From Chloroflexota bacterium (lineage in GTDB: Bacteria > Chloroflexota > Dehalococcoidia > SAR202 > UBA826): a stretch of 5,906 nt of DNA. The position numbers and the translations under genes are program-made. The notes under the pieces are model-generated. The model searched no databases. It was not told where the DNA came from and was given only the letters and a program-made list of their open reading frames with translations. Of this stretch, positions 1 to 5,906 are shown piece by piece; position 1 is the first letter of the stretch, and the number at the start of each line of letters is the position of its first letter. Where the stretch lies: assembly GCA_002696685.1 (NCBI GenBank), contig NZSI01000048.1, forward strand, positions 5,108-11,013, in the 5' to 3' direction.

Positions 1-500
1 TCAGATATACTGAAGTCATCCAGAGCGAAAACAATTGGCGCACCCACTGGAGGTGGAGTTGAAGACTTAACCAATAATTCATTTTGTGCCCCAGGTATTG
101 GCTCCAATACACATTTTCCTCTGTCCCCTTTTTCGTCAAAGTAAAAAGCATTCGCACCCTTGGCTATAGAAGCCAATGGGACGCCGCCCAATGATGATGC
201 GACGGGTACTCCTTCTTCGTATCTAACGACTTCAAAACCTGGATGGTCCATATGAGCCACAAATGCTATGGGCAAATTCTCTGCCCCAGATCCAGAGTGA
301 CTGCCTACCTTAGCAACTATGTTCCCGTACTTGTCGACTCGATAATTAATTTGTGAATTATCAAGGGTGTCCAAGATACAACGCGAAACGAGCTGTTCAT
401 GAAATGAGGTAGCGGGACATTCTCCAAGTAGACGTAGAATATCAACCGCTCTCCTTCCAATTGGGTATCGATCGAGATAATTTTTCAAATCATTTGACAT
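1..500 (-). CDS. M42/M20-type metallopeptidase (aminopeptidase-like), N-terminal part, cut by window edge
   Basis: Reading leftward, the frame is open from an ATGATG pair (503 or 500) to base 1, about 167 codons with no stop, so this is the N-terminal part of a longer protein. The clearest motif is VAHMDHPGFEV (about residues 82-92 from the first Met). It matches the first metal-binding motif (His-x-Asp-x-x-Gly) of M42 and related M20/M28 zinc peptidases. The preceding stretch (YRVDKYGNIVAKVG) has the usual 'D-x-x-GN' strand before that motif. The bridging Asp and later metal ligands should lie beyond the edge, so activity cannot be judged. Likely a cytoplasmic aminopeptidase or deblocking peptidase; no signal peptide is seen. 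An AAAGG site lies 4 bases before the first ATG and 7 before the second, which favours the start at 500. The gene is divergent from the flavin oxidoreductase. The exact subfamily is uncertain. Confidence 0.8.
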   Translation of the reverse strand, partial: MSNDLKNYLDRYPIGRRAVDILRLLGECPATSFHEQLVSRCILDTLDNSQINYRVDKYGNIVAKVGSHSGSGAENLPIAFVAHMDHPGFEVVRYEEGVPVASSLGGVPLASIAKGANAFYFDEKGDRGKCVLEPIPGAQNELLVKSSTPPPVGAPIVFALDDFSIS

Positions 501-513
501 CATAAAACCTTTC

Positions 514-542
514 TTGAGGTGAATTTAACCCTGACATATACT
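514..542 (+). promoter_or_regulatory. sigma70-like promoter for the oxidoreductase-RNase pair
   Basis: TTGAGG (514-519), a 17-base spacer and TATACT (537-542) give good housekeeping-sigma boxes at ideal spacing. Transcription would begin near 549, leaving a leader of about 58 bases before the ATG at 608. The -35 box lies within the leader of the leftward peptidase gene, just upstream of its ribosome binding site. Prediction from sequence only. Confidence 0.5.
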
Positions 543-553
543 GCCACAACAAC

Positions 554-568
554 CGTGATAGATTCACG
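554..568. promoter_or_regulatory. palindrome CGTGA-N5-TCACG, possible operator
   Basis: Perfect 5-base arms (554-558 and 564-568) flank a 5-base centre in the divergent intergenic region. The site lies just downstream of the predicted start of the rightward transcript, where a bound repressor could block it. The arms resemble half-sites of CRP/FNR-type regulators, but the spacing differs by one base from the E. coli CRP consensus. It could also form a weak hairpin in the leader RNA. A palindrome this short can arise by chance. Confidence 0.25.
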
Positions 569-607
569 ATGTTCTTTAATGAGAGATAATTTCTAGGGGA
601 GAAAACC

Positions 608-1693
608 ATGGAACTCGGCTACTTCACGATGCCTCTACACCCACCTGGATCAGATATCACACAAACGATGGATGATGATCTAGAGCAACTGGTATTCCTG
701 GACAAACTCGGTTATAGGGAAGCATGGGTTGGTGAACACTTCACAGCCCAGTGGGAAAATATACCCGCACCGGATCTTTTCATTGCAAAGGCCCTCGCCA
801 TGACTGAAAACATAGTTTTGGGCACTGGCGTGACATGTATGCCCAATCACAACCCCTTTATGATCGCCCACAGGATAGCTCTGCTTGACCATCTCGCCCA
901 TGGGAGATTCCAGTGGGGGATAGGGTCTGGCGGATTTCCTGGAGATTTTGAAGTATTTGGATTCGATCCTTCAAAAAGTGACCATAGAAATATGTCAAAA
1001 GAGGCCGTGGAACTTATCCTGCAACTTTGGAAAGACCCTAAACCCGGAAGATATAAAAACGAGTATTGGGATTTCACGATTCCTGAACCTGATGATGAGA
1101 TTGGTCTCAGGTTTCATTTAACCCCATACCAGAAACCCCATCCCCCTATTGGAGTGGCTGGGGTCTCTCCTAAGTCAGAGACACTCACCATGGCAGGTGA
1201 GCGGGGTTGGATTCCAATGAGCATCAATCTTGTTCCCAGTAATACTCTGGCTGGACACTGGGAAGCGGTAGAACTAGGAGCAACCAAAACTAAAAACGAG
1301 CCCAATCGTTCAGATTGGAGAATAGCCAGGGAAATATTTGTGGCAGAAGATGGAACAGCTGCAAGGGAAGAAGCACTGAATGGAATTCTTAGGAGAGATT
1401 TCGACAATTATTTCCATCGACTAATGTCTAAATTAGACATGCTCGGTTTGTACAAAAGGGACCAAAGTATGCCTGACAGCGAAGTGACGCCCGAGTATGT
1501 CATGGAAAACGTCTGGATAGTAGGTGACCCAGACGAAGTTGCCACAAAAATTCGAGACCTACACCACGAGGTCGGGGGCTTCGGAGTGTTGCTTGCGATG
1601 GGACATGAGTGGTCTCCCTTAGATAAATGGCAAAAATCCATGGAATTGCTGGCTAGGGAAGTTTTGCCAAAGGTTGCGGATCTCAAGTACTAA
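608..1693 (+). CDS. LLM-class (luciferase-like) flavin-dependent monooxygenase/oxidoreductase
   Basis: A 361-residue protein of the bacterial luciferase-like TIM-barrel superfamily, the usual full length. The N-terminus MELGYFTMPLHPPG, the GEHF motif (42-45), the LGTGV strand (71-75), HNP (81-83) and the glycine-rich GIGSGGFPGDFEVFG region (104-118) match the LuxA/limonene-monooxygenase-like branch. The C-terminal segment with GDPDEVATKI and GFGVLLAMGHEW is typical of the same group. Such enzymes use reduced FMN (sometimes F420) and O2 to oxidise organic substrates in the cytoplasm; the substrate cannot be read from sequence. The start is fixed by an AGGGGAG ribosome binding site (595-601), 6 bases before the ATG. 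It is the first gene of a pair: its stop codon shares one base with the RNase start. A separate flavin reductase would normally supply reduced flavin; none is seen here. Family assignment is firm, and specific function is open. Confidence 0.93.
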   Translation: MELGYFTMPLHPPGSDITQTMDDDLEQLVFLDKLGYREAWVGEHFTAQWENIPAPDLFIAKALAMTENIVLGTGVTCMPNHNPFMIAHRIALLDHLAHGRFQWGIGSGGFPGDFEVFGFDPSKSDHRNMSKEAVELILQLWKDPKPGRYKNEYWDFTIPEPDDEIGLRFHLTPYQKPHPPIGVAGVSPKSETLTMAGERGWIPMSINLVPSNTLAGHWEAVELGATKTKNEPNRSDWRIAREIFVAEDGTAAREEALNGILRRDFDNYFHRLMSKLDMLGLYKRDQSMPDSEVTPEYVMENVWIVGDPDEVATKIRDLHHEVGGFGVLLAMGHEWSPLDKWQKSMELLAREVLPKVADLKY

Positions 1694-3678
1694 TGGGCGA
1701 GATAATTCTTGTACAACTTGGCAATCAGACCTCATTTTGTGAGCTATTGTCGGAAAACTCAAATGGGAAAAGAATCCGCGTCAAGATAGGTCGTAACAAA
1801 GAGGCTAAACTACCGTTAAATCGGGTTTTACTGAGAACAGGTACGACCTGTAACTCTCACGAGGAAGTTGTCAGTTTTAGTGAGAGATCACGAGCTTTAA
1901 TGGATGAAATAGATTTAAAGATTGCGTGGAAATCTCTGTCCGGGAATGAAGATATCGTCTCATCCGTGCATATAGCGGAAGCTTGCGGTCTAGATAGCAA
2001 TCCCTATTCTATTGCTGCTGTTTTATTAAGTATCGAAGAAGATTCCACCTACTTCTATTCAAGCGATGGAGGATTCGGTTGCCACACAGGAGAAGCAATC
2101 GAAACCCAGATGGAAAAAAGGTCAAAGGAACGTAAAAGGCAAAAAGAAATTTCGGATCTCCTGACAACTATGGATAAAGGTGAGCTGTCCTTAAATCTAA
2201 CAAAGGATCAAGACTCCGAACTAAATCATATACGCGAATATGCAATTCACGGGGATAGATATAGCCGGAGTGGCAGGGCAATCGAACTATTGTCACAAAT
2301 TAGATCTGGACCTAACGAGTCAATTCAAATTTACGCTTATAACAAGCTAACAGAGTGCGGCGTACTAGACATAAATTATCCTCGCGAGATAGATATAGCA
2401 GGAATACCGAAAACATTTGATAACAAAGTTCTACTTGAAGCCAGCAGCCTGAAAGACTATCCCACTTCAGAAGAAGAGATCCTCGACTTAACTGGATTAG
2501 ATACCTTTACGATAGACGACGAAAGCACCACCGATAGGGACGATGCATTTTCTGTGGTAAATGAGACCATATGGATACATGTAACTGACATTCGCTCACT
2601 TATTCCCGAAAACTGCGAAATAGACTCAGAAGCATCTTCGAGAGCTGCTACCTTATACACTCCAGATATAATTCTCCCAATGCTTCCATCAGAAATAAGT
2701 GAAGGGCTAGGAAGCCTAGACCCTGAACAAAATAGACGATGTTTGTCTATAAAACTCGATGCGGCCACTGGTGAATCATGTTTTGATTGGACTATCCATC
2801 ACGCAAAAATAAAAAGTGACAAGTCTTTAAGTTATCGGCAAGCAGACAAAATCCTCTCGGACCAAGATGATCCTTTACATCTCACGTTTTCTCACGTACG
2901 AGAGTCGATGCAATGCCATGAAATCGCCCGAATTCGAAAAGGCGCTTTCGCTCTCAACAGGCCAGAATTAAGCATCACAGTTTCAGAAGATAAAAAGATT
3001 GACGTAAAAGTACTGCAAAGAAATTCTCCATCAAGATCAATGGTGGCTGAACTAATGATCGTATACAACAGTCTGATAGGAACATATTGTGCTGATAATC
3101 GTATCCCCGTCCCATTCCGAATCCAAAGTGACCCTGAAGACTCTCTCCCATTGGAAATGCCTGAAGGCCCTTTTAAGTGGCACTCAATCGGAAAGCTTTT
3201 AAGACCGGCGAAGCTATCCACAACAGGAGGAATCCATTGTGGTCTGGGGATAGAAAATTATGTACAGGCCAGTTCTCCCCTGAGGAGGTATCTCGATCTA
3301 ATAGTTCAGAGACAGGTCATTAGTTACATGCGCTCGAAATCCAATAGATACGACGATACAGAGATTGGCACTATAGCCAATATTGCTGACACACAGTTCC
3401 GGACGCTTCGCAGAATTGAAAATGATCGACTCAAGTACTGGTTTTTAAAATATTTAAATGAGCAGCATTTAGAGGGTCCCAAAGGAGAAGTATTAAAAGC
3501 CATAATATTGGAAAACTTGGACGAGCGTCCGAGTAATTTCGAGCTAGTCGACTTCCCATATCGTGGTAAATGTTATTTCCCTAGAACAGTGAACCCAGGT
3601 GACCAGTGTTATCTGCAATTAAATGGCGTGGACCTTTGGCATAAATCAGCTCAATTTTCTTTTAAAAGCACTGTCTAA
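1693..3678 (+). CDS. RNase II/RNB-family 3'-5' exoribonuclease
   Basis: A 661-residue protein with the RNB catalytic domain in its second half. The acidic motif D275-D-E-S-T-T-D281-R-D283-D284 preserves all four Mg-binding Asp residues of E. coli RNase II (D201, D207, D209, D210). Y381 in SLSYRQA fits the RNA-clamping Tyr, and SSPLRRY (527-533) supplies the conserved Arg (R531). It should therefore be an active, hydrolytic, processive enzyme degrading single-stranded RNA in the cytoplasm. The N-terminal ~200 residues are not a recognisable pair of cold-shock domains. They begin with a short beta-rich stretch and contain a charged segment (about 142-152), closer to the cyanobacterial/Deinococcus RNase II-like layout than to E. 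coli RNase II. The C-terminal S1-type domain appears short. The ATG overlaps the upstream TAA (TAATG), and no good ribosome binding site is visible, so translation probably depends on coupling. 'RNase II-like' is safer than rnb or rnr. Confidence 0.93.
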   Translation: MGEIILVQLGNQTSFCELLSENSNGKRIRVKIGRNKEAKLPLNRVLLRTGTTCNSHEEVVSFSERSRALMDEIDLKIAWKSLSGNEDIVSSVHIAEACGLDSNPYSIAAVLLSIEEDSTYFYSSDGGFGCHTGEAIETQMEKRSKERKRQKEISDLLTTMDKGELSLNLTKDQDSELNHIREYAIHGDRYSRSGRAIELLSQIRSGPNESIQIYAYNKLTECGVLDINYPREIDIAGIPKTFDNKVLLEASSLKDYPTSEEEILDLTGLDTFTIDDESTTDRDDAFSVVNETIWIHVTDIRSLIPENCEIDSEASSRAATLYTPDIILPMLPSEISEGLGSLDPEQNRRCLSIKLDAATGESCFDWTIHHAKIKSDKSLSYRQADKILSDQDDPLHLTFSHVRESMQCHEIARIRKGAFALNRPELSITVSEDKKIDVKVLQRNSPSRSMVAELMIVYNSLIGTYCADNRIPVPFRIQSDPEDSLPLEMPEGPFKWHSIGKLLRPAKLSTTGGIHCGLGIENYVQASSPLRRYLDLIVQRQVISYMRSKSNRYDDTEIGTIANIADTQFRTLRRIENDRLKYWFLKYLNEQHLEGPKGEVLKAIILENLDERPSNFELVDFPYRGKCYFPRTVNPGDQCYLQLNGVDLWHKSAQFSFKSTV

Positions 3679-3842
3679 TAGTGCGACACAAACTGTCTAC
3701 ATAATACCCCTGAGTAAAAAGGAAGATTAACGAAGATATTAGACCAGACACCCCAGTCATCGCAGACTCATATAATTCCTTAGATTATTTGCTAAATGGA
3801 TTACAATCCGTTCACAAAAAGTCATGCTCCTTCTTAAAAATT

Positions 3843-3868
3843 AAAAAATACTCCGATAGTTGGAATAC
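3843..3868 (-). terminator. intrinsic terminator of tRNA-Pro
   Basis: Read leftward, AGTATTCC (3869-3862), a 7-base loop and GGAGTATT (3854-3847) form an 8-bp stem with two G-U pairs, followed by a T-run (3846-3843) and a second T-run at 3840-3836. The first base of the stem is the A of the tRNA's CCA end, so termination follows the tRNA with no spacer. The GC content of the stem is low, but the position and T-runs are convincing. Confidence 0.65.
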
Positions 3869-3943
3869 TGGTCGGGGTGGCCGGGATCGAACCGGCGACC
3901 TCCTGTTCCCAAAACAGGCGCGCTACCGCTGCGCTACACCCCG
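3869..3943 (-). tRNA. tRNA-Pro (anticodon UGG)
   Basis: On the minus strand the sequence folds as a full cloverleaf. The acceptor stem is CGGGGTG/CACCCCG; the D arm has a GCGC/GCGC stem; the anticodon stem is CCTGT/ACAGG with loop TTTGGGA; the T arm is GCCGG-TTCGATC-CCGGC. The anticodon TGG (3911-3909) reads proline CCN codons. The C1-G72 pair with discriminator A73 is typical of bacterial tRNA-Pro. The 3' CCA is encoded (3871-3869). The gene stands alone, opposite in strand to both protein-gene clusters, and is followed at once by a hairpin terminator. Confidence 0.97.
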
Positions 3944-3954
3944 ATTATAAAAAG

Positions 3955-3984
3955 CCATACCAGATTACCTTGTGAAAAGTCAGA
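3955..3984 (-). promoter_or_regulatory. possible promoter of tRNA-Pro
   Basis: Read leftward, a CTGACT box (near 3984-3979) and TATGGC (3960-3955) are about 18 bases apart and would start transcription roughly 5 bases before the tRNA. Both boxes are imperfect. A perfect TATAAT at 3949-3944 directly abuts the tRNA and is too close to be the -10 of this gene. Confidence 0.25.
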
Positions 3985-4015
3985 GGTAAAGGAAATGGCC
4001 CAACAAAATTCATAC

Positions 4016-4045
4016 GATGCATAACAAACTGCATCAATGTACAAT
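4016..4045 (+). promoter_or_regulatory. inverted repeat plus possible -10 box upstream of the NHL gene
   Basis: GATGCA (4016-4021) and TGCATC (4030-4035) are perfect 6-base inverted arms around an 8-base loop. A TACAAT box (4040-4045) follows; counted back 17 bases, its -35 would fall on the left arm, but no good -35 sequence is visible. The arrangement suits an operator overlapping a weak promoter, or a promoter needing an activator. It could also be chance. Confidence 0.25.
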
Positions 4046-4089
4046 TCGCTCCCTTAAGTTGTTAAACGGTTGCTATGTGGAGGAATAAA

Positions 4090-4956
4090 ATGGCTATTGT
4101 AGGAACAGGCGATTATAAATACGAAAGAGTCCCTTTGTGGCCAAATATGCCTAAATACTGGGCCTTTGGAGCCGCATCAGACGGGGCCGTTAACTCCAAA
4201 GACGAAATTCATATTTTCAGCAGAGGAGATCATCCAGTCACGATATGGGACAAGGATGGAAACTTCATTTCCTCATGGGGAGAAGGCACATTTTCTGCAA
4301 ACCCTCATGGCATATATATAGCCCCGAACGATAACGTATGGCTGGTTGACCGGGATTTCCACATCGCCACGGAATATACGCCTTCAGGCACCCCAATAAG
4401 AACGCTTGGCGAAAAATTGGCCCCATCTCCATCATTCCAAGGAATTCCTTTCAACATGCCTTCAGGACTAGCTATAGCTCCGAACGGTGAATTATTCGTT
4501 TCCGACGGATACGGCGGGCATAGAGTGCATAAGTTCAGTGCTGAAGGAGAACTGTTACTGTCTTGGGGCAAACAGGGAACAGGTCCTGGAGAATTTGCTC
4601 TTCTTCATAACATTTGGGTCGACAAGAACAGCAGAATCATAATATGTGACCGTGAGAATGACAGAATTCAAATCTTCGACGACCAAGGTAATTTCATCGA
4701 AGAATGGACCGATATTTCCAAGCCTGGAGATGTCTGGGTACACGAAGATCTGGTGTATTGTGTTGAACAAGGCGACCACGGAGGAGTTAGCATATGGACT
4801 CTAGATGGCGAAGTTGTTTCCCGATGGAAGATTGATGAAGACCCAGGAAAAGGATCTATCCTCGGCGGACATGGAATAACAGTAGATTCACAAGGATCTA
4901 TATACGTTACTGAAATAGGAAATGGAGAGCGAGTCTCCAAATTCGTTCGTGTTTAA
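4090..4956 (+). CDS. NHL-repeat six-bladed beta-propeller protein (SMP-30/PAL-like)
   Basis: A 288-residue protein built of NHL repeats. Blade motifs recur at NPHGIYIAPNDNVWLVD (71-87), MPSGLAIAPNGELFVSDG (123-140), LLHNIWVDKNSRIIICDREN (171-190) and HGITVDSQGSIYVTE (261-275), each ending in a strand such as 'RVHKFS' or 'RIQIFD'. The pattern most resembles the propeller of peptidyl-alpha-hydroxyglycine alpha-amidating lyase and bacterial relatives often labelled SMP-30/gluconolactonase-like. The real activity (lyase, lactonase or binding only) cannot be read. There is no signal peptide or membrane segment, so it is probably cytoplasmic. I chose the ATG at 4090 because GGAGG (4079-4083) lies 6 bases before it; the in-frame ATG at 4075 lies upstream of that site and would translate through it. 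larB follows after 45 bases, so the two may share a transcript. Confidence 0.85.
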   Translation: MAIVGTGDYKYERVPLWPNMPKYWAFGAASDGAVNSKDEIHIFSRGDHPVTIWDKDGNFISSWGEGTFSANPHGIYIAPNDNVWLVDRDFHIATEYTPSGTPIRTLGEKLAPSPSFQGIPFNMPSGLAIAPNGELFVSDGYGGHRVHKFSAEGELLLSWGKQGTGPGEFALLHNIWVDKNSRIIICDRENDRIQIFDDQGNFIEEWTDISKPGDVWVHEDLVYCVEQGDHGGVSIWTLDGEVVSRWKIDEDPGKGSILGGHGITVDSQGSIYVTEIGNGERVSKFVRV

Positions 4957-4988
4957 TACATCATCGATATAATCCCTTAATTATTCAC

Positions 4989-5004
4989 AGGAGTTAGTCA
5001 CATA
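4989..5004 (+). promoter_or_regulatory. ribosome binding site and ATA initiation codon of larB
   Basis: AGGAG (4989-4993) is followed by 8 bases and then ATA (5002-5004). The codons after ATA read D-E-K-R-I-R-E-L-L, which is how LarB proteins usually continue after their first Met. The upstream in-frame stop is at 4978-4980, and no ATG, GTG or TTG occurs in this frame before 5323 apart from weak CTG options (first at 5029). This site therefore decides the start. Confidence 0.6.
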
Positions 5005-5760
5005 GACGAGAAACGTATAAGAGAATTACTGGAAAATGTTAGAAATGGCTCGGTCGACATCAATAAGGGTATTGATGAGCTTAAAGGCCTCCCATTTGAA
5101 AATCTAGAGTTTGCAAGAGTAGATCATCACAGGGCTATTCGACAGGGTTTCCCCGAGGTCGTTTTTGGTCAAGGCAAGACTTCTGAGCAAATTGCTGAGA
5201 TTTGCTCGGCAATCGTAAAGAGATCAGGGAAAGTACTAGTTACGAGAGCGAGTGCCTATAACTACCAAGCTGTAAAGGAAAAAATACCTTCAGCTGAGTA
5301 CGATGACGCTGCAAGAATTATCATGGTTAGGTCCGAGACGGAAACGGACCCAAAAGTACCGGGAGTCTTGGTAGCCTGTGCTGGAACATCTGACCTTCCA
5401 GTGGCAATAGAGGCATCTTTGACCGCCGAAATGATGGGCTGTGAAGTTGAACGTATATTTGACGTGGGTGTAGCCGGAATTCATAGACTCTTTGACAAAC
5501 TAGATAATTTAAACAGGGCGCGAGCCATCGTGGCAGTAGCTGGTATGGAAGGTGCCCTAGCCTCAGTAATAGGGGGACTCGTTGATGTTCCTATAATCGC
5601 AGTTCCCACTAGTGTCGGATACGGCGCCAGTTTCGGGGGATTGGCGGCTCTCCTGGCAATGTTGAATAGTTGTGCACCAGGAGTAGGTGTCGTGAACATA
5701 GACAACGGATTCGGTGCTGGATATCTTGCTGCCAATATCGTATTAACAGCGGCTAGATAA
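5002..5760 (+). CDS. larB: LarB, nickel-pincer cofactor biosynthesis carboxylase/hydrolase
   Basis: LarB carboxylates the pyridinium ring of nicotinic acid adenine dinucleotide and hydrolyses its phosphoanhydride, giving the dicarboxylated mononucleotide used by LarE and LarC to build the nickel-pincer cofactor of lactate racemase and related enzymes. With the ATA start the protein has 252 residues, close to the family norm (about 250). The signature VDHHRAIRQGFPEVVFGQGKT lies at about 40-60. The PurE-like C-terminal domain has CAGTSDLPVA (126-135), GVAGIHRL, AGMEGALASVIGGL, VPTSVGYGASFGG and NSCAPGVGVVNIDNGFGAG. C224 in the last motif fits the Cys reported to attack the pyridinium ring in Lactobacillus LarB (from memory). 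Starting at the first ATG (5323) would remove 107 residues, including the signature, and is surely wrong. It sits between the NHL gene and a possible larC. The cofactor-using enzyme is not in view. Confidence 0.92.
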   Translation: MDEKRIRELLENVRNGSVDINKGIDELKGLPFENLEFARVDHHRAIRQGFPEVVFGQGKTSEQIAEICSAIVKRSGKVLVTRASAYNYQAVKEKIPSAEYDDAARIIMVRSETETDPKVPGVLVACAGTSDLPVAIEASLTAEMMGCEVERIFDVGVAGIHRLFDKLDNLNRARAIVAVAGMEGALASVIGGLVDVPIIAVPTSVGYGASFGGLAALLAMLNSCAPGVGVVNIDNGFGAGYLAANIVLTAAR

Positions 5761-5784
5761 TAGGAAAAAAGGACCGACTTAGAA

Positions 5785-5906
5785 ATGGACGAAAGAAGCG
5801 TCATATCATTTCCTCTAGGCATATCCGCAAGCGAAAATACGATTGAAGGAATCTCTAGCAGTAATTACCATTCGGACGATGCACCACCAAGGTACAAAAT
5901 TGCTTT
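5785..5906 (+). CDS. 5' end of next gene, possibly larC, cut by window edge
   Basis: An ATG at 5785 opens a frame with no stop to the window end (about 40 codons), 24 bases after the larB stop. A purine-rich AAAAAAGGA (5765-5773) lies about 11 bases upstream, a rather long spacing. The first ~35 residues are polar and serine-rich and match nothing I recognise. The last visible residues, R-Y-K-I-A-F, look like the start of LarC (usual form M-K-I-A-[YF]-F-D-C-F-x-G-I-S-G-D-M), the CTP-dependent enzyme that inserts nickel into the pincer nucleotide and commonly follows larB. If so, the protein has an unusual N-terminal extension. The decisive FDxxxGxSGDM motif would be just past the edge, so the identity is inference from five residues and gene order. 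The other two rightward frames hit stops here. Confidence 0.45.
   Translation, partial: MDERSVISFPLGISASENTIEGISSSNYHSDDAPPRYKIA

Noticed and set aside
3668..3684. Hairpin GCACT-N7-AGTGC across the RNase stop codon as a terminator
   Set aside because: The stem is only 5 bp, overlaps the coding end and has no T-run after it.
3798..3809. Palindrome GGATTACAATCC
   Set aside because: Very short arms, a 2-base centre and no nearby promoter; chance is a sufficient explanation.
3757..3825. 22-codon minus-strand reading frame after an AAGGAG
   Set aside because: Only one base separates the AAGGAG from the ATG, the peptide is not recognisable, and it lies just past the tRNA terminator.
3944..3949. 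Perfect TATAAT (minus strand) next to the tRNA
   Set aside because: It directly abuts the tRNA 5' end, so transcription would start inside the tRNA; probably just an AT-rich leader.
4075..4089. Upstream in-frame ATG for the NHL gene
   Set aside because: The GGAGG ribosome binding site (4079-4083) lies downstream of this ATG and is well placed for the ATG at 4090.
4305..4940. Long minus-strand frames inside the NHL gene, and similar ones inside the other genes
   Set aside because: They lie wholly within strongly supported genes on the other strand, encode no recognisable motif and have no ribosome binding site.
5323..5760. Shorter larB starting at the first ATG (145 residues)
   Set aside because: It would remove the conserved N-terminal domain with the VDHHRAIRQGFPEVVFG signature; the frame is open and conserved upstream to 5002.
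1..5906. CRISPR array, insertion sequence, phage integration or toxin-antitoxin/defence system
   Set aside because: No spaced direct repeats, transposase or integrase-like proteins, terminal inverted repeats or duplicated tRNA end were seen; the genes are metabolic or housekeeping.

Overview
The window is bacterial: dense genes with Shine-Dalgarno sites, a tRNA with an encoded CCA end, and an intrinsic terminator. GC looks moderate (mid-40s % by eye) and all genes look alike in composition, so nothing suggests recent transfer. The combination of a luciferase-like flavin oxidoreductase, an NHL beta-propeller protein, a LarB protein and an M42-like peptidase would suit a marine Chloroflexota (SAR202-type) genome. 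That placement is inference from gene content, not shown by the sequence.

Left part (1-3678). A metal-dependent peptidase of the M42/M20 type runs leftward off the window edge. Across a 104-base divergent intergenic region, a rightward pair begins: a luciferase-like (LLM) flavin-dependent oxidoreductase, then an RNase II/RNB-family exoribonuclease. The two share one base (TAATG), so they are almost certainly co-transcribed and translationally coupled. A good sigma70-like promoter (TTGAGG-17-TATACT) and a small palindrome precede the pair.

Middle (3679-4089). The only gene is a leftward tRNA-Pro(UGG), with an intrinsic terminator starting at its CCA end. I see no supported protein gene here. 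Upstream of the next gene is a 6-bp inverted repeat beside a possible -10 box.

Right part (4090-5906). A second rightward cluster holds an NHL-repeat beta-propeller protein, larB and the 5' end of another gene. LarB carries out the first step of nickel-pincer nucleotide cofactor synthesis (lactate racemase-type enzymes). The last gene is cut by the window edge; its final residues (Y-K-I-A-F) could be the start of LarC, the nickel-inserting enzyme that often follows larB. The spacers are 45 and 24 bases, consistent with an operon.

The most notable point is that larB has no ATG, GTG or TTG start where the protein should begin. An ATA codon sits 8 bases after an AGGAG ribosome binding site, exactly where the family's initiator Met is expected. 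I found no clearly new multi-gene system; most of the window is recognisable families in an ordinary layout.
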